A DNA stretch of 64,000 nt from Streptomyces sp. yr375 (GCF_900110755.1 NZ_FOFF01000022.1:62001-126000), one strand, 5' to 3'. Positions 1 through 9,105 are shown, counted from the stretch's first letter. The notes: generated from the sequence alone by a model not told the origin. Made by a program: numbers and translations.

Positions 1-1
1 G

Positions 2-1807
2 ATGAACTACCCGCGCGGCTGCGCCTACCGCTTCCTGCCGAACCCGGTGCCCAACCCGGCGCCCTACCGGTGCACCGACGCGACCACCGTCGGCCAGGTG
101 ATGAGCGCGGACTGGGAGGCCTGGAACCAGCGGGTCCCCGGCCGTGAGTCGCACTCCTTCGTGAGCGCGCCGCAGCCGATCCTGTCCAACATCGAGATCG
201 CCGACGACGGCGACCTGGTGCTCGGCTTCCGGGACCGCTTCGGCGACATGCAGGGCACCGCGACCTACGCCTTCGGCGCGGCGACCGGCAGCCAACTCGT
301 CACCGGCATCGCGGCGGGCGACGTCCTGCGGGTGTGCGCGTCCGGCACGGCGTTCACGCTGGAGAACAACGCCACGTGCGGCGCGCTGACCGGCGCGGGC
401 AAGGACAACGAGCTCGGCCCGGGCGGCGGCGAGTTCTATCAGGACCTCACCGACCTGTCCGACGCCCGCCACGACCAGATCACCGAGGGCGGCACGGTCC
501 TCCAGCCGTACCGCGGCAAGCTGTTCAGCACGGCCTACGACCCGTTCGACGCCTACCAGCAGGGCGTGCGCCGCTGGAACTCCGAGACCGGCGTCACGGA
601 GGGCAACCTCCTCGTCCAGCAGACCTGGAACCAGGACGCCGCCACCCGCGCCGACCTCTTCGGCAAGGCCAACGGGCTCGCCGACCTGGAACTCGTCTGC
701 GACCAGGCGCCCGTCCAGATCGGCAACCGGGTCTGGTACGACAGCGACGGCAACGGCGTCCAGGACCCGTCCGAGCCGCCCGTCCCCGGCGTGCTCGTCA
801 CCCTCGTCCGCGCCGACGGCACCTCGGTCGGCGCCACCACCGACGCGAACGGCGAGTACTACTTCGGCACCGAGCAGGGGCTGAAGCCGAACACGTCCTA
901 CAAACTCCACTTCGACTACGACGGCATCGACCCGGCCAGGCTGCCCGGCTCCCCGGCGCTCAACGAGCTGAAATGGACGAAGGCGAACGTCGGCACCGAC
1001 GACACCGTCAACTCCAAGGTGGATTCCGGCGGCCACACCACGGCCCGGGTCGGCGACCCCGGTCACGTCGACCACGACCTCGACGCCGGACTCGTCGGCC
1101 CGGTCGACCGACTCGGCGACCTCGTCTGGCACGACACCGACGGCGACGGCGTCCAGGACCCGGGCGAGCCCGGCGCGAAGGACGTCACCGTCAAGCTGGT
1201 CGACCCGGCGACCGGCCGGGTCGTCAGGACCACGAAGACCGACGCCGCCGGCCGGTACCTCTTCGACGCGCTGCCCGACGGCGACTACCAGGTCTGCTTC
1301 GTCAGGCCGCCCGGCCGCTACCTGTGGACCAGGCAGGACGCCGGGAAGTCCGGCGACGACTCGGTCGTCGACCCGGCGACCGGCTGCTCGCCGCCCGTCA
1401 CCCTCGGCCCGGACCACCGCCAGGACCTCACCCTGGACGCCGGTCTGGTCAAGGCGCTCGGTCTGACGGTCGCCAAGAGCGACGGCAAGACCCACCGGCC
1501 GCTCGGCGGCGCGGTGTTCGAGCTGTGGCAGGACTCCAACGGCACGCCCGGGCTCCAGCTCCGCGGCGACGAGAAGGACACGCGGGTGGACGACTGCGTC
1601 TCCGACCGCGACGGCCGGTGCTCGTTCGGCGCGCTGCGGATCGGCACGTACTACCTGGTGGAGACGGACGTCCCCGAGGGCTACGTCCTCCCGAAGAAGC
1701 CCGTCACCGGCCCCTACGGGCTGACCCCGAGCAATGCCGCGCAGGGCGACGGGCTGGTCGTACGGATCGCCAACGAGCGGGGCGAGCCGTGCAAGGGCAA
1801 GTGCTGA
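2..1807 (+). CDS. SdrD B-like repeat surface protein, 5'-truncated by the window
   Basis: The open frame runs in from the left edge, so the true start and any signal peptide are missing. Residues 1-235 are an unrecognised beta-rich domain. From about residue 239 comes an SdrD B-like domain (IGNRVWYDSDGNGVQDPSEP), a second begins near 370 (LGDLVWHDTDGDGVQDPGEP), and from about 487 a prealbumin/SpaA-like domain with the GAVFELW and GTYYLVETDVPEGY signatures. These are Ca-binding or Cna-B-like stalk modules of extracellular proteins. The C-terminus ends EPCKGKC with no LPXTG sorting signal or membrane anchor, so it is probably secreted or held non-covalently. A strong hairpin terminator follows. 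Ligand unknown. Confidence 0.8.
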   Translation: MNYPRGCAYRFLPNPVPNPAPYRCTDATTVGQVMSADWEAWNQRVPGRESHSFVSAPQPILSNIEIADDGDLVLGFRDRFGDMQGTATYAFGAATGSQLVTGIAAGDVLRVCASGTAFTLENNATCGALTGAGKDNELGPGGGEFYQDLTDLSDARHDQITEGGTVLQPYRGKLFSTAYDPFDAYQQGVRRWNSETGVTEGNLLVQQTWNQDAATRADLFGKANGLADLELVCDQAPVQIGNRVWYDSDGNGVQDPSEPPVPGVLVTLVRADGTSVGATTDANGEYYFGTEQGLKPNTSYKLHFDYDGIDPARLPGSPALNELKWTKANVGTDDTVNSKVDSGGHTTARVGDPGHVDHDLDAGLVGPVDRLGDLVWHDTDGDGVQDPGEPGAKDVTVKLVDPATGRVVRTTKTDAAGRYLFDALPDGDYQVCFVRPPGRYLWTRQDAGKSGDDSVVDPATGCSPPVTLGPDHRQDLTLDAGLVKALGLTVAKSDGKTHRPLGGAVFELWQDSNGTPGLQLRGDEKDTRVDDCVSDRDGRCSFGALRIGTYYLVETDVPEGYVLPKKPVTGPYGLTPSNAAQGDGLVVRIANERGEPCKGKC

Positions 1808-1843
1808 GGCGCTCGCGGGGCTGACGGCTCCACGGGAGTGAAA

Positions 1844-1887
1844 CGGGCGGGCCGCCCATCGGGATCGACCGGTGGGCGGCCCGCCCG
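1844..1887 (+). terminator. Hairpin terminator after the SdrD-B gene
   Basis: A 19-bp GC-rich stem (1844-1862 with 1869-1887, one G:T pair) closes a 6-nt loop just after the stop codon. There is no U-run, as is common for Streptomyces terminators. Confidence 0.7.
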
Positions 1888-1903
1888 CCTGTAGAGACGT
1901 GGC

Positions 1904-2686
1904 ATGCGTATCGCGGTGTCACTGAAGAAGTTCCTGATCGCGGGTGGGGTCCTGGGCGGGGTCGTGGGCGGTGTGACGGCCGCTCTCGTGGCCTGGTCCG
2001 GCGGGCCCGGCGACCCCGTCGGTCCTCGTCCCCTGACCTCCGACGAGGCCCAGCGGATGGCGCTGGCCCGCTTCCACGCGTACCGGGCGAGCCCGTCCGC
2101 CGTCACCGTCCGCTCGGTCGCCCCCGGCGGCACGGTCGTGGTCACCGCCGTCGTCGACCAGCGGGCACACCGGGCCGTGGGGGAGTACCGGACGGCGGGG
2201 ACGCGGGGGCTGCTGGCCTGGGACCTCGCGGACGTCGGGGTTGCCCGTAGGGGTGGCGCGCCGGGTGCCCCGGGGGACGTGCTGCGGGCCGTGCGGGCGG
2301 TCGGGGAGCGGCAGTGGACGCGGCGAAGGATCACACGTGACCCGCTCGACGTCGGGCTGCGGCTGGCGCTCTCCCTGGCCGCCGACCGGCCCGACAACGC
2401 CCAACTCCTCGCGCAGTCGGGCCCGTTGTGGCTGCGCGAGGAGCGGATCGACGGCCGCTCCTACGGCGTCTTCAGCGGACCCCGGCCACGGCCCGCGAGC
2501 GGCGGCGCGCCGCCGGTCGGCCGCTCCCCGCTGACGTACTGGATCGACGCCGACGGCACCCTCCGCCGCGTCACCGCGGACCTCGGCCCGGGCCGGAGCG
2601 TGACCGTCGACATCACCGCCGGGAAGGTCCCGGGCAAGGTGCCCGAGGTGCCATGGAAGCATCAACTGGTGGGAAGGGAAGGCTAG
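1904..2686 (+). CDS. Membrane-anchored protein of unknown function
   Basis: 260 aa starting MRIAVSLKKF. One hydrophobic helix (about residues 8-30: FLIAGGVLGGVVGGVTAALVAW) after a basic N-terminus suggests a signal anchor with an external domain. The rest alternates short beta-like stretches (SAVTVRS, VVVTAVVDQRAH, LLAWDLADVGV) with Arg/Pro/Gly-rich loops. I recognise no family. It stands between a terminator and the convergent beta-helix lipoprotein gene, 14 bp from that gene's end, so it is probably monocistronic. Confidence 0.6.
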   Translation: MRIAVSLKKFLIAGGVLGGVVGGVTAALVAWSGGPGDPVGPRPLTSDEAQRMALARFHAYRASPSAVTVRSVAPGGTVVVTAVVDQRAHRAVGEYRTAGTRGLLAWDLADVGVARRGGAPGAPGDVLRAVRAVGERQWTRRRITRDPLDVGLRLALSLAADRPDNAQLLAQSGPLWLREERIDGRSYGVFSGPRPRPASGGAPPVGRSPLTYWIDADGTLRRVTADLGPGRSVTVDITAGKVPGKVPEVPWKHQLVGREG

Positions 2687-2700
2687 TTGGACCTCAGGAG

Positions 2701-4143
2701 TTACGGGAGTCTCGGGAGGGGGAAGGCCGCCGGGTCGATGGGGCCCGGCAGGCCGGTCGCGGGGCGTGGGGCGGCGGTCGGGGAGCCGGGGCGGCCGGGC
2801 TGGGCGTGCGGTGCGGGGACGTCCTGGAAGGAGATGCCCGGGGGTGCCTGGACGGGGCGGGCGCGGCCGAGCGGGGGCCGGCCGCTGCCGGGCTCGGCGG
2901 GTACCGGTGCCGGTGCCGTGGCCGGGTGCGTGGGTTGGGCGGCGTGTCCGCAGGGCGCCAGTTGAGGCAGTCCGGCGGGACTGCTGCTCGGGCCGGTCCC
3001 GTCGCCGGGCCCGCCGTCGGCGGTGTTGTCGGCGAAGCAGTTGCCGGCCGGGGCGCCGGTGGCCAGCACCAGGTCGGTGCCGTTGGAGTCGATCCGGTTG
3101 GCGCGCACGGTGTTGCCCTGCGCCGGGTAGCCCTGCACGTCGCTGAGCAGCACCCCCGCCGCCCGGTTGCCGCGGATCAGGTTGCGTTCGATGACGTTGT
3201 CCCGGCCGCCGCCCGCGCCGATCCCGATGCCGAAGCCGCCCTCGGCCTGCTCGGGACTGCGGTCGTCGTTGTTGTCGGTGAACGTGTTCCCGGCGATCAC
3301 CGCGCCGTGCTGCGGCCCCAGCGCCTCCAGGTCGTTGGAGTTGAGGGTGAGGCCGACCCGGTTGTGGGAGGCGCGGTTGCCCAGCAGGTACAGCCCTTCG
3401 GAGGCGTTGGTGACCTCCAGGCCCACCGCGTTGTGCTCGACGGTGTTGTGCCGCACCACGGTGTCGCAGGGCCGGCACTGGCCGACGTAGATACCGGAGT
3501 CGGCCTGTCCGGAGGCGTAGGAGTGCTCGATGACGCCGGCCCGGGTGTCGAAGGCGTAGATGCCGTACAGGGCGTTGTCGTAGGCGGTGACGTAGGAGGC
3601 CCGGAAGCCGTTCAGGGGCGGGAATCTGACGGTGTCCAGCGGGTCGTACCCGGAGCCGCCCGCACCGCCCGACTGGAGCCGCTCGTCGGTCACACCGGTG
3701 AACAGCACGCCGTTGGCGAGGTGGTTGCGCACGGTCAGGTTCTCCACGACCCCGCCCGCGCCGGTGACGGTGATGCCGTTGGGCCGCCGGAACTCGCCGT
3801 CCACGACGACCGTCGAGCGGTCGGTGCCGCGCACGACGACCCGCGACTTGGTCACCGTGACGCTCTCCCGGTACACGCCGGGCGAGACGAGCACCAGGCC
3901 GCCCGGGCGGACCCGGTCGACGGCCTGCTGCACGGACGCGGCGTCCTGCGGGACCCGGACGAGGGCCGCGCCGGCCGACCCGCCCGCGCGTCCCGGCGAC
4001 GAGCCACCGGGCGCGCAGGACACGAGCAGCGAGGCGGCCAGAGCGGTGAGGACGGCCAGGACGACGGCCGGGAGGAAGGCGGGGAGTAGGGCTGAGAGGG
4101 GCGCGAACTGGCGGACGGGGCGGGGGAAGCGGTTCGGTCGCAC
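2701..4143 (-). CDS. Right-handed parallel beta-helix lipoprotein (NosD/pectate-lyase-like)
   Basis: 480 aa from a GTG at 4143. The N-terminus has arginines, a hydrophobic stretch (LLPAFLPAVVLAVLTALAA) and a lipobox LVSC, so it should be an exported lipoprotein. The body is a series of short parallel beta-helix turns (VRNHLANGV, VRHNTVEHNAVGLEVTNAS, IERNLIRGNRAAGVLL) of the NosD/Pbl type, used for carbohydrate binding or cleavage, or as a scaffold. The C-terminal 80 residues are Pro-rich. No copper (nos) genes lie nearby, so a NosD role is not implied. Start is uncertain: no clear ribosome site, and the divergent peroxidase starts 23 bp away. Confidence 0.75.
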   Translation of the reverse strand: MRPNRFPRPVRQFAPLSALLPAFLPAVVLAVLTALAASLLVSCAPGGSSPGRAGGSAGAALVRVPQDAASVQQAVDRVRPGGLVLVSPGVYRESVTVTKSRVVVRGTDRSTVVVDGEFRRPNGITVTGAGGVVENLTVRNHLANGVLFTGVTDERLQSGGAGGSGYDPLDTVRFPPLNGFRASYVTAYDNALYGIYAFDTRAGVIEHSYASGQADSGIYVGQCRPCDTVVRHNTVEHNAVGLEVTNASEGLYLLGNRASHNRVGLTLNSNDLEALGPQHGAVIAGNTFTDNNDDRSPEQAEGGFGIGIGAGGGRDNVIERNLIRGNRAAGVLLSDVQGYPAQGNTVRANRIDSNGTDLVLATGAPAGNCFADNTADGGPGDGTGPSSSPAGLPQLAPCGHAAQPTHPATAPAPVPAEPGSGRPPLGRARPVQAPPGISFQDVPAPHAQPGRPGSPTAAPRPATGLPGPIDPAAFPLPRLP

Positions 4144-4166
4144 TCCGCAGATGTATCGTCCCGTTC

Positions 4167-5339
4167 GTGCCGAAGGCAACGAATGTCGTATATGACACGC
4201 CCACTCGTCGACGCGTCCTGATCGCCGGTGCGGGCGCGGGCGCGGGCGTGGGCCTCGGGCTGACCGCGACCGCGACCATGACCGGCCGTACCCGCGACGG
4301 CGATCCGCAGGCAGACGCCCACGGCCCCGGTGCCCCCGGCACCCCCGCCCCCGGCTTCTACGGCGCACGCCAGGCCGGAGTCACCACCCCGCAGCAGGCC
4401 ACCGCGCTGCTCCTCGCCTACGACCTCGACCCCGCCCTGCGCGGCGCGACGGGCGCGCGGGCGCTGAAAGCGGTGCTGGAGGCGTGGACGCGCGCCCTGG
4501 CCAGGACGCTGGAGGCGGAAGGCTCCCGCGCCGCCCGGCTCACCGCCACCCTCGGCATCGGCCCCGCACTGCCCGCCCGCCTCGGCCTCCCCGCCCCCGC
4601 CGCCCTGCGCGACCTGCCCGCCTTCCCCGGCGACCGCCTCGACCCCGCCCGCTGCGGCGGCGACCTGCTGCTCCAGCTCCGCGCCGACACCGCCGACGCC
4701 ACCGAGCCGGCCGCCGCGACCCTGACCCGGCTGGCCGGGGACACCCTGTTCCCGCGCTGGCGCCAGGCAGGCTTCGTGCCGCCGGCCCCCGACGCGGGCG
4801 GCACCCCGCGCAACCTGTTCGGCTTCAAGGACGGCTCCGCCAACCCGACCCGCCAGGAGTGCGAACGCTGGGTGTGGTCGGACGACGCCACCTACCTCGT
4901 CGTACGCCGTATCCACCTGCGGGTCGAGGACTTCGCGCGGCTCGCCGTGCGGCGCCAGGAGGAGATCGTCGGCCGCCGCCGGGCGTCCGGCGGCCCGCTG
5001 GACGGCGGCCCCGAAAGCGCCGACGTCGACATCTTCGCCAAGACCCCGCAGGGCCGGTACGTCACCCCGCTGGGCTCCCACGTGCGCGCCGCCAGCCCGC
5101 GCCTCGACGGGGGCGCTCGGATGCTGCGCCGCGGCTACTCCTACGCCGACGGCCCCACCGACCAGGGCCTGCTGTTCCTCGCCTTCATGCGGGACCCGGC
5201 GCTGTTCACCCGGGTGCAGCGGCGGATGGCCGCGCGGGACGAGCTGAGCGGGTTCACCGAAGCGCGGGGCTCGGCGGTGGCGTACGTCCTGCCGGGGGCG
5301 CGTCCGGGACGGCCGCTGGGCGCGGAGCTGCTGGCCTGA
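4167..5339 (+). CDS. DyP-type haem peroxidase, Tat-exported
   Basis: 390 aa from a GTG. The N-terminus carries a twin-arginine signal (TRRRVLIAG then a Gly/Ala-rich hydrophobic stretch), so it is exported folded. DyP hallmarks are present: GFKDGSANP with the catalytic Asp near residue 222, SHVRAASPR with the likely proximal haem His near 305, and the distal Arg in LRRGYSY near 321. Such enzymes oxidise dyes, phenolics or metal complexes with peroxide. No efeU/efeO or copper-chaperone genes are adjacent, so the EfeB or DtpA role cannot be assigned. The 3' end overlaps the convergent L,D-transpeptidase by 86 bp. Confidence 0.88.
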   Translation: MPKATNVVYDTPTRRRVLIAGAGAGAGVGLGLTATATMTGRTRDGDPQADAHGPGAPGTPAPGFYGARQAGVTTPQQATALLLAYDLDPALRGATGARALKAVLEAWTRALARTLEAEGSRAARLTATLGIGPALPARLGLPAPAALRDLPAFPGDRLDPARCGGDLLLQLRADTADATEPAAATLTRLAGDTLFPRWRQAGFVPPAPDAGGTPRNLFGFKDGSANPTRQECERWVWSDDATYLVVRRIHLRVEDFARLAVRRQEEIVGRRRASGGPLDGGPESADVDIFAKTPQGRYVTPLGSHVRAASPRLDGGARMLRRGYSYADGPTDQGLLFLAFMRDPALFTRVQRRMAARDELSGFTEARGSAVAYVLPGARPGRPLGAELLA

Positions 5340-6132
5340 GGCTGCTCGGACTGAGGGCGGTCGGCCTGAGGGTGCGTTCGGTGCCGGGTTTGGTGCCCCA
5401 GACGTACACCGCGTCGTCCTCCTCCAGGGTGTTCCACAACCGTCGCGCGTCGTCGAGCCGCAGGTTGACGCAGCCGTGCGAGCCGCCCTGGAACAGGTCG
5501 GTGAGCGTGCCGTGGAAGGCCTGGCCGTCGCTGAAGAACTGGGAGTACGGCATGGGCGCGTCGTCGTACAGGTCGGAGTGGTGGTCGAGGTCACGCCAGT
5601 ACACGGAGTGCCATCCGGTGCGGGTCTCGTAGCCGTCCCGGCCGGAGCGCACCGGCACCGGCGCGAACACCACCCGCCGCCCGTCCTGCACCCACATCAA
5701 CTGCCGGTCCAGATCCACACAGGCCACCCGGTGGTCGCGCACGGGACAGCGGCCCGCCGCGTTCGGGTCCGGCCGCGCCTCGACGACCAGCATCGTCCGG
5801 TACGAGGCGAGCCCGGCGTACCCGTCGGCGGGCCGGACGCCGTTGCGGGTCTGGAAGGCGAGGATCGCCTCGCAGTCGGCCGCCGACTGCCGCCCGTCGA
5901 CCGGCAGCAGCAGATGCCGTTCCAGCTCGCGCTGGTAGGGGCCGGTGGGGGTCGTGCAGGGTGCGGCAGAGGTGGCAGTCGCGGCTGGGGATGATGCCGT
6001 GAGGGCGAGGGTGAGGGCCACTCCGGCGACTGCGGCGACGACGGTTGTTCGGGGTCTTCGGGGTCTTCGAGGTCGTCTCACAGGTTCCAGCAAACGGGAC
6101 GGCGGCCCGGGGCGCGGCCCGGACTGCGCCAT
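5254..6132 (-). CDS. L,D-transpeptidase (YkuD family), exported
   Basis: 292 aa from the ATG at 6132 (an upstream in-frame ATG at 6180 would overlap the divergent hemW leader). A basic N-terminus and hydrophobic segment (VVAAVAGVALTLALTASSPA) form a signal peptide or anchor. A peptidoglycan-binding-like region (about 60-115, AILAFQTRNGVRPADGYAG) precedes the YkuD catalytic domain with HG near 207 and SHGCVNL near 218-224, Cys221 being the nucleophile. Family role: 3-3 cross-linking of peptidoglycan or anchoring proteins to it. The C-terminal 86 bp are antisense to the end of the DyP gene. Confidence 0.88.
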   Translation of the reverse strand: MAQSGPRPGPPSRLLEPVRRPRRPRRPRTTVVAAVAGVALTLALTASSPAATATSAAPCTTPTGPYQRELERHLLLPVDGRQSAADCEAILAFQTRNGVRPADGYAGLASYRTMLVVEARPDPNAAGRCPVRDHRVACVDLDRQLMWVQDGRRVVFAPVPVRSGRDGYETRTGWHSVYWRDLDHHSDLYDDAPMPYSQFFSDGQAFHGTLTDLFQGGSHGCVNLRLDDARRLWNTLEEDDAVYVWGTKPGTERTLRPTALSPSSLRPAAPRPAAVPDAPPAGRTPPPSPALR

Positions 6133-6178
6133 CCGGCACCGGCGACGCCCGGGACAGACGTACGGGACAATGGACGGC

Positions 6179-7411
6179 ATGCCTTCCGCACTCCCCGACG
6201 GTGAGCCGGTCCCCGACGACGGCGCGCTCCCCGCGCACGCCCTCGCGGGCGCGGCCGACCGCCCCCTCGGGTTCTACCTGCACGTCCCGTACTGCGCGAC
6301 CCGCTGCGGCTACTGCGACTTCAACACCTACACCGCCACCGAGCTGCGCGGCACCGGCGGGGTCCTCGCCTCCCGCGACAACTACGCCGACACCCTGATC
6401 GACGAGGTCCGGCTCGCCCGCAAGGTGCTCGGCGACGACCCGCGCGAGGTCCGCACGGTCTTCGTCGGCGGCGGCACGCCGACCCTGCTGGCCGCCTCCG
6501 ACCTCGTACGGATGCTGGGCGCGATCCGCGACGAGTTCGGCCTCGCGGCGGACGCGGAGGTGACGACGGAGGCGAACCCCGAGTCCGTCGACCCCGAATA
6601 TCTGGCGACTCTCCGCGAGGGCGGCTTCAACCGGATCTCCTTCGGCATGCAGAGCGCCCGGCAGCACGTCCTGAAGATCCTCGACCGCACCCACACCCCC
6701 GGCCGCCCCGAGGCCTGCGTCGCGGAGGCCCGTGCGGCGGGCTTCGACCACGTCAACCTGGACCTGATCTACGGCACCCCGGGCGAGTCCGACGACGACT
6801 GGCGGGCCTCGCTGGACGCGGCGCTGGGCGCGGGCCCCGACCACGTCTCGGCGTACGCGCTGATCGTCGAGGAGGGCACGCAGCTCGCCCGCCGGATCCG
6901 CCGCGGCGAGGTCCCTATGACCGACGACGACGTCCACGCCGACCGCTACCTGATCGCGGACGAGGTGATGTCGGCGGCGGGCTACGACTGGTACGAGGTC
7001 TCCAACTGGGCCACCTCGGCCGCGGGCCGCTGCCTGCACAACGAGCTGTACTGGCGCGGCGCCGACTGGTGGGGCGCCGGACCGGGAGCCCACTCGCACG
7101 TCGGCGGGGTGCGCTGGTGGAACGTCAAGCACCCCGGCGCGTACGCGGCGGCGCTCGCGGGCGGCCGTTCGCCGGGCGCGGGGCGTGAGCTGCTGTCGGC
7201 GGAGGACCGCCGGGTCGAGCGGATCCTGCTGGAGCTGCGGCTGCGCGAGGGCGTACCGCTGGACCTGCTGCGGGAAGCGGGGCTCAAGGCCTCCCGACGT
7301 GCCCTTTCGGACGGCCTTCTGGACCCCGCCCCCTATGACCAGGGCCGCGCCGTGCTCACCCTGCGGGGCCGGCTGCTCGCGGACGCGGTGGTGCGGGACC
7401 TGGTGGACTGA
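6179..7411 (+). CDS. hemW: Radical SAM haem chaperone HemW
   Basis: 410 aa starting MPSALPDGEP (an alternative ATG lies three codons upstream at 6170). The radical SAM cluster motif is Cys39-x3-Cys43-x2-Cys46 (YCATRCGYCDF), followed by GGGTPTLL, the GMQS region and the C-terminal HemN-like domain (NELYWRGADWWGAGPGAHS). HemW binds haem and passes it to haem proteins; older annotation calls it coproporphyrinogen III oxidase-like. It lies a few kb before hrcA-dnaJ, an arrangement I know from actinomycetes. Confidence 0.92.
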   Translation: MPSALPDGEPVPDDGALPAHALAGAADRPLGFYLHVPYCATRCGYCDFNTYTATELRGTGGVLASRDNYADTLIDEVRLARKVLGDDPREVRTVFVGGGTPTLLAASDLVRMLGAIRDEFGLAADAEVTTEANPESVDPEYLATLREGGFNRISFGMQSARQHVLKILDRTHTPGRPEACVAEARAAGFDHVNLDLIYGTPGESDDDWRASLDAALGAGPDHVSAYALIVEEGTQLARRIRRGEVPMTDDDVHADRYLIADEVMSAAGYDWYEVSNWATSAAGRCLHNELYWRGADWWGAGPGAHSHVGGVRWWNVKHPGAYAAALAGGRSPGAGRELLSAEDRRVERILLELRLREGVPLDLLREAGLKASRRALSDGLLDPAPYDQGRAVLTLRGRLLADAVVRDLVD

Positions 7412-7443
7412 GGCCCAGGGCGGTGCCCGGAGACAGGCCTCAG
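7408..7443. terminator. Shared hairpin between convergent genes
   Basis: A perfect 8-bp inverted repeat, CTGAGGCC (7408-7415) and GGCCTCAG (7436-7443), spans both stop codons of hemW and the convergent DUF3097 gene. It is suitable as a bidirectional terminator; no U-run. Confidence 0.45.
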
Positions 7444-8246
7444 GGCGCGGTCACGAAGTCGATCAGTTCCTCGACGCGGCCCAGCAGTTCCGGCTCCAGG
7501 TCCTTGTACGAGCCCACCCGCTTCAGGATCGCCTGCCACACCGCCCCGGTGTTCTCCGACGGCCAGCCCACGGCCTTGCACACGCCCGTCTTCCAGTCCT
7601 GGCCGTGCGGTACGCGCGGCCAGGCGGCGATGCCCACGGCGGACGGCTTCACGGCCTCCCAGACGTCGATGTACGGGTGCCCGACGACGAGGGCGTGTTC
7701 GCTGGTCACGGCCTGCGCGATGCGCCACTCCTTCGTACCGGGGACGAGGTGGTCCACCAGGACGCCCAGCCGCGCGTCCGGGCCCGGCGCGAACTCGGCG
7801 ACGATCGACGGCAGGTCGTCCACGCCCTCCAGGTACTCCACGACCACGCCCTCGACCCGCAGGTCGTCGCCCCACACCTTCTCGACGAGCTCGGCGTCGT
7901 GTCGGCCCTCGACGTAGATGCGCCCGGCGCGCGCGACCCGCGCGCGTGCGCCGGGGACGGCGACCGAACCGGAGGCGGTACGGGTGGGACGTACCGGTGA
8001 TCCGGAGGCCGGTCTGACGAGGGTCACCACCCGCCCCTCAAGGAGGAAGCCGCGCGGCTCCAGCGGGAAGACGCGGTGTTTGCCGAAGCGGTCCTCCAGG
8101 GTCACCGTGCCCGCCTCGCAGCGGATCACCGCGCCGCAGAACCCGGTACCGGGCTCCTCCACCACCAGGCCGGGATCCGCCGCCACCTCGGGGACGGGCT
8201 TCGGCTTCTTCCACGGCGGGGTCAGGTCGGCGGAGTACGAGCGCAT
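7440..8246 (-). CDS. DUF3097 family protein
   Basis: 268 aa starting MRSYSADL. It matches the actinobacterial DUF3097 family: an N-terminal small beta-domain (GAVIRCEAGTVTLEDRFGKHRVFPL), then an alpha/beta domain with GRIYVEGRHDAELVEKVWGDDLR, VEYLEGVDDL, LGVLVDHLVPGTKE and VVGHPYIDVWEAV, a Toprim-like pattern of acidic motifs (EGxxDxE, DxD-like). A nucleic-acid role is an inference from that pattern. Function is not established. Confidence 0.85.
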   Translation of the reverse strand: MRSYSADLTPPWKKPKPVPEVAADPGLVVEEPGTGFCGAVIRCEAGTVTLEDRFGKHRVFPLEPRGFLLEGRVVTLVRPASGSPVRPTRTASGSVAVPGARARVARAGRIYVEGRHDAELVEKVWGDDLRVEGVVVEYLEGVDDLPSIVAEFAPGPDARLGVLVDHLVPGTKEWRIAQAVTSEHALVVGHPYIDVWEAVKPSAVGIAAWPRVPHGQDWKTGVCKAVGWPSENTGAVWQAILKRVGSYKDLEPELLGRVEELIDFVTAP

Positions 8247-8277
8247 TCGGATGACGATAGGAGAAACCGGTACACGA

Positions 8278-8994
8278 TCAGTGCGACACGCCGAAACGGG
8301 CCGCCAGCGCGTCCCGCTGGGCCCGGACGAACGCCGCGTCGACCACCGCGCCGTGACCGGGCACGTACCGCGCGTCCTCGCCGCCGAGTTCGAGGAGCCG
8401 GTCGAGGGCGGCCGGCCAGCGGGCCGGGACGGCGTCGGGGCCGGCCTGCGGTTCGCCGGACTCCTCGACCAGGTCGCCGCAGAAGACCGTCGGGGGCGGG
8501 CCCGGGACCACGACCACCAGGTCGTGCGCGGTGTGGCCGGGGCCGATGTTCGCCAGCAGGACCTGCCGGCCGCCGCCCAGGTCGAGGGTCCACTCGCCGC
8601 AGACCAGGTGCCGGGGCCGCACGAGCGCGTCCGCCGCCTCCTCGGCCGCCGTCGCGTCCAGACCGTTGCGGACCGCGTCCGCCCGCAGCTCCTCGGCCGG
8701 TACGGTGTCGACGCCCACCGCCCCGAAGACCTCCGCGCCCGCGAACGCCGCGGCGCCGAGGACATGGTCGAAGTGGGGGTGGGTGAGCGCGAGATGGGTC
8801 ACACGCCCGCCGGTCAGCTTCTCGGCCCGCGCCCGCAGCAGCGCCCCCTCCGCGAGGCTCGACCCCGCGTCGATCATGAGCACCGCGCCCGCCCCGACGA
8901 CCAGCCCCGCCGTGCAGTCCCAGCCCGGCAGCCGGCACCGCCCGACCCCGGCCGCGACCCGCTCCCACCCGAGCTCTTCCCAAGTCACCGTCAT
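8278..8994 (-). CDS. MBL-fold metallo-hydrolase
   Basis: 238 aa, ATG at 8994. It contains the metallo-beta-lactamase metal motif (THPHFDHVLG, an HxHxDH), a second His in GPGHTAHD, the bridging Asp in FCGDLVEES and a C-terminal His in VPGHGAVVD. This resembles small glyoxalase II/quinoprotein relay-type hydrolases; substrate unknown. It lies 31 bp downstream of the DUF3097 start on the same strand without overlap, and its 5' end faces the hrcA promoter region. Confidence 0.85.
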   Translation of the reverse strand: MTVTWEELGWERVAAGVGRCRLPGWDCTAGLVVGAGAVLMIDAGSSLAEGALLRARAEKLTGGRVTHLALTHPHFDHVLGAAAFAGAEVFGAVGVDTVPAEELRADAVRNGLDATAAEEAADALVRPRHLVCGEWTLDLGGGRQVLLANIGPGHTAHDLVVVVPGPPPTVFCGDLVEESGEPQAGPDAVPARWPAALDRLLELGGEDARYVPGHGAVVDAAFVRAQRDALAARFGVSH

Positions 8995-9034
8995 ACGGCG
9001 ACGCTAGTCGTAGCACGCCCGCGATGGACCGACC

Positions 9035-9065
9035 TTGCCCTCGGCGCACCCCACGGCCGTACACT
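9035..9065 (+). promoter_or_regulatory. Candidate housekeeping promoter of hrcA-dnaJ
   Basis: A -35-like TTGCCC (9035-9040) and a -10-like TACACT (9060-9065) are separated by 19 bp. They sit just upstream of the CIRCE element, which would then cover the transcription start. Confidence 0.45.
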
Positions 9066-9078
9066 GGGCCGGGGAACG

Positions 9079-9105
9079 CTGGCACTCGGCTGTGAAGAGT
9101 GCCAG
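9079..9105 (+). promoter_or_regulatory. CIRCE operator (HrcA-binding site)
   Basis: A perfect inverted repeat CTGGCACTC (9079-9087), 9-nt spacer, GAGTGCCAG (9097-9105). This is the 9-9-9 architecture of CIRCE (consensus TTAGCACTC-N9-GAGTGCTAA), 48 bp upstream of the hrcA start. It indicates autoregulation of hrcA-dnaJ by HrcA. Confidence 0.93.
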
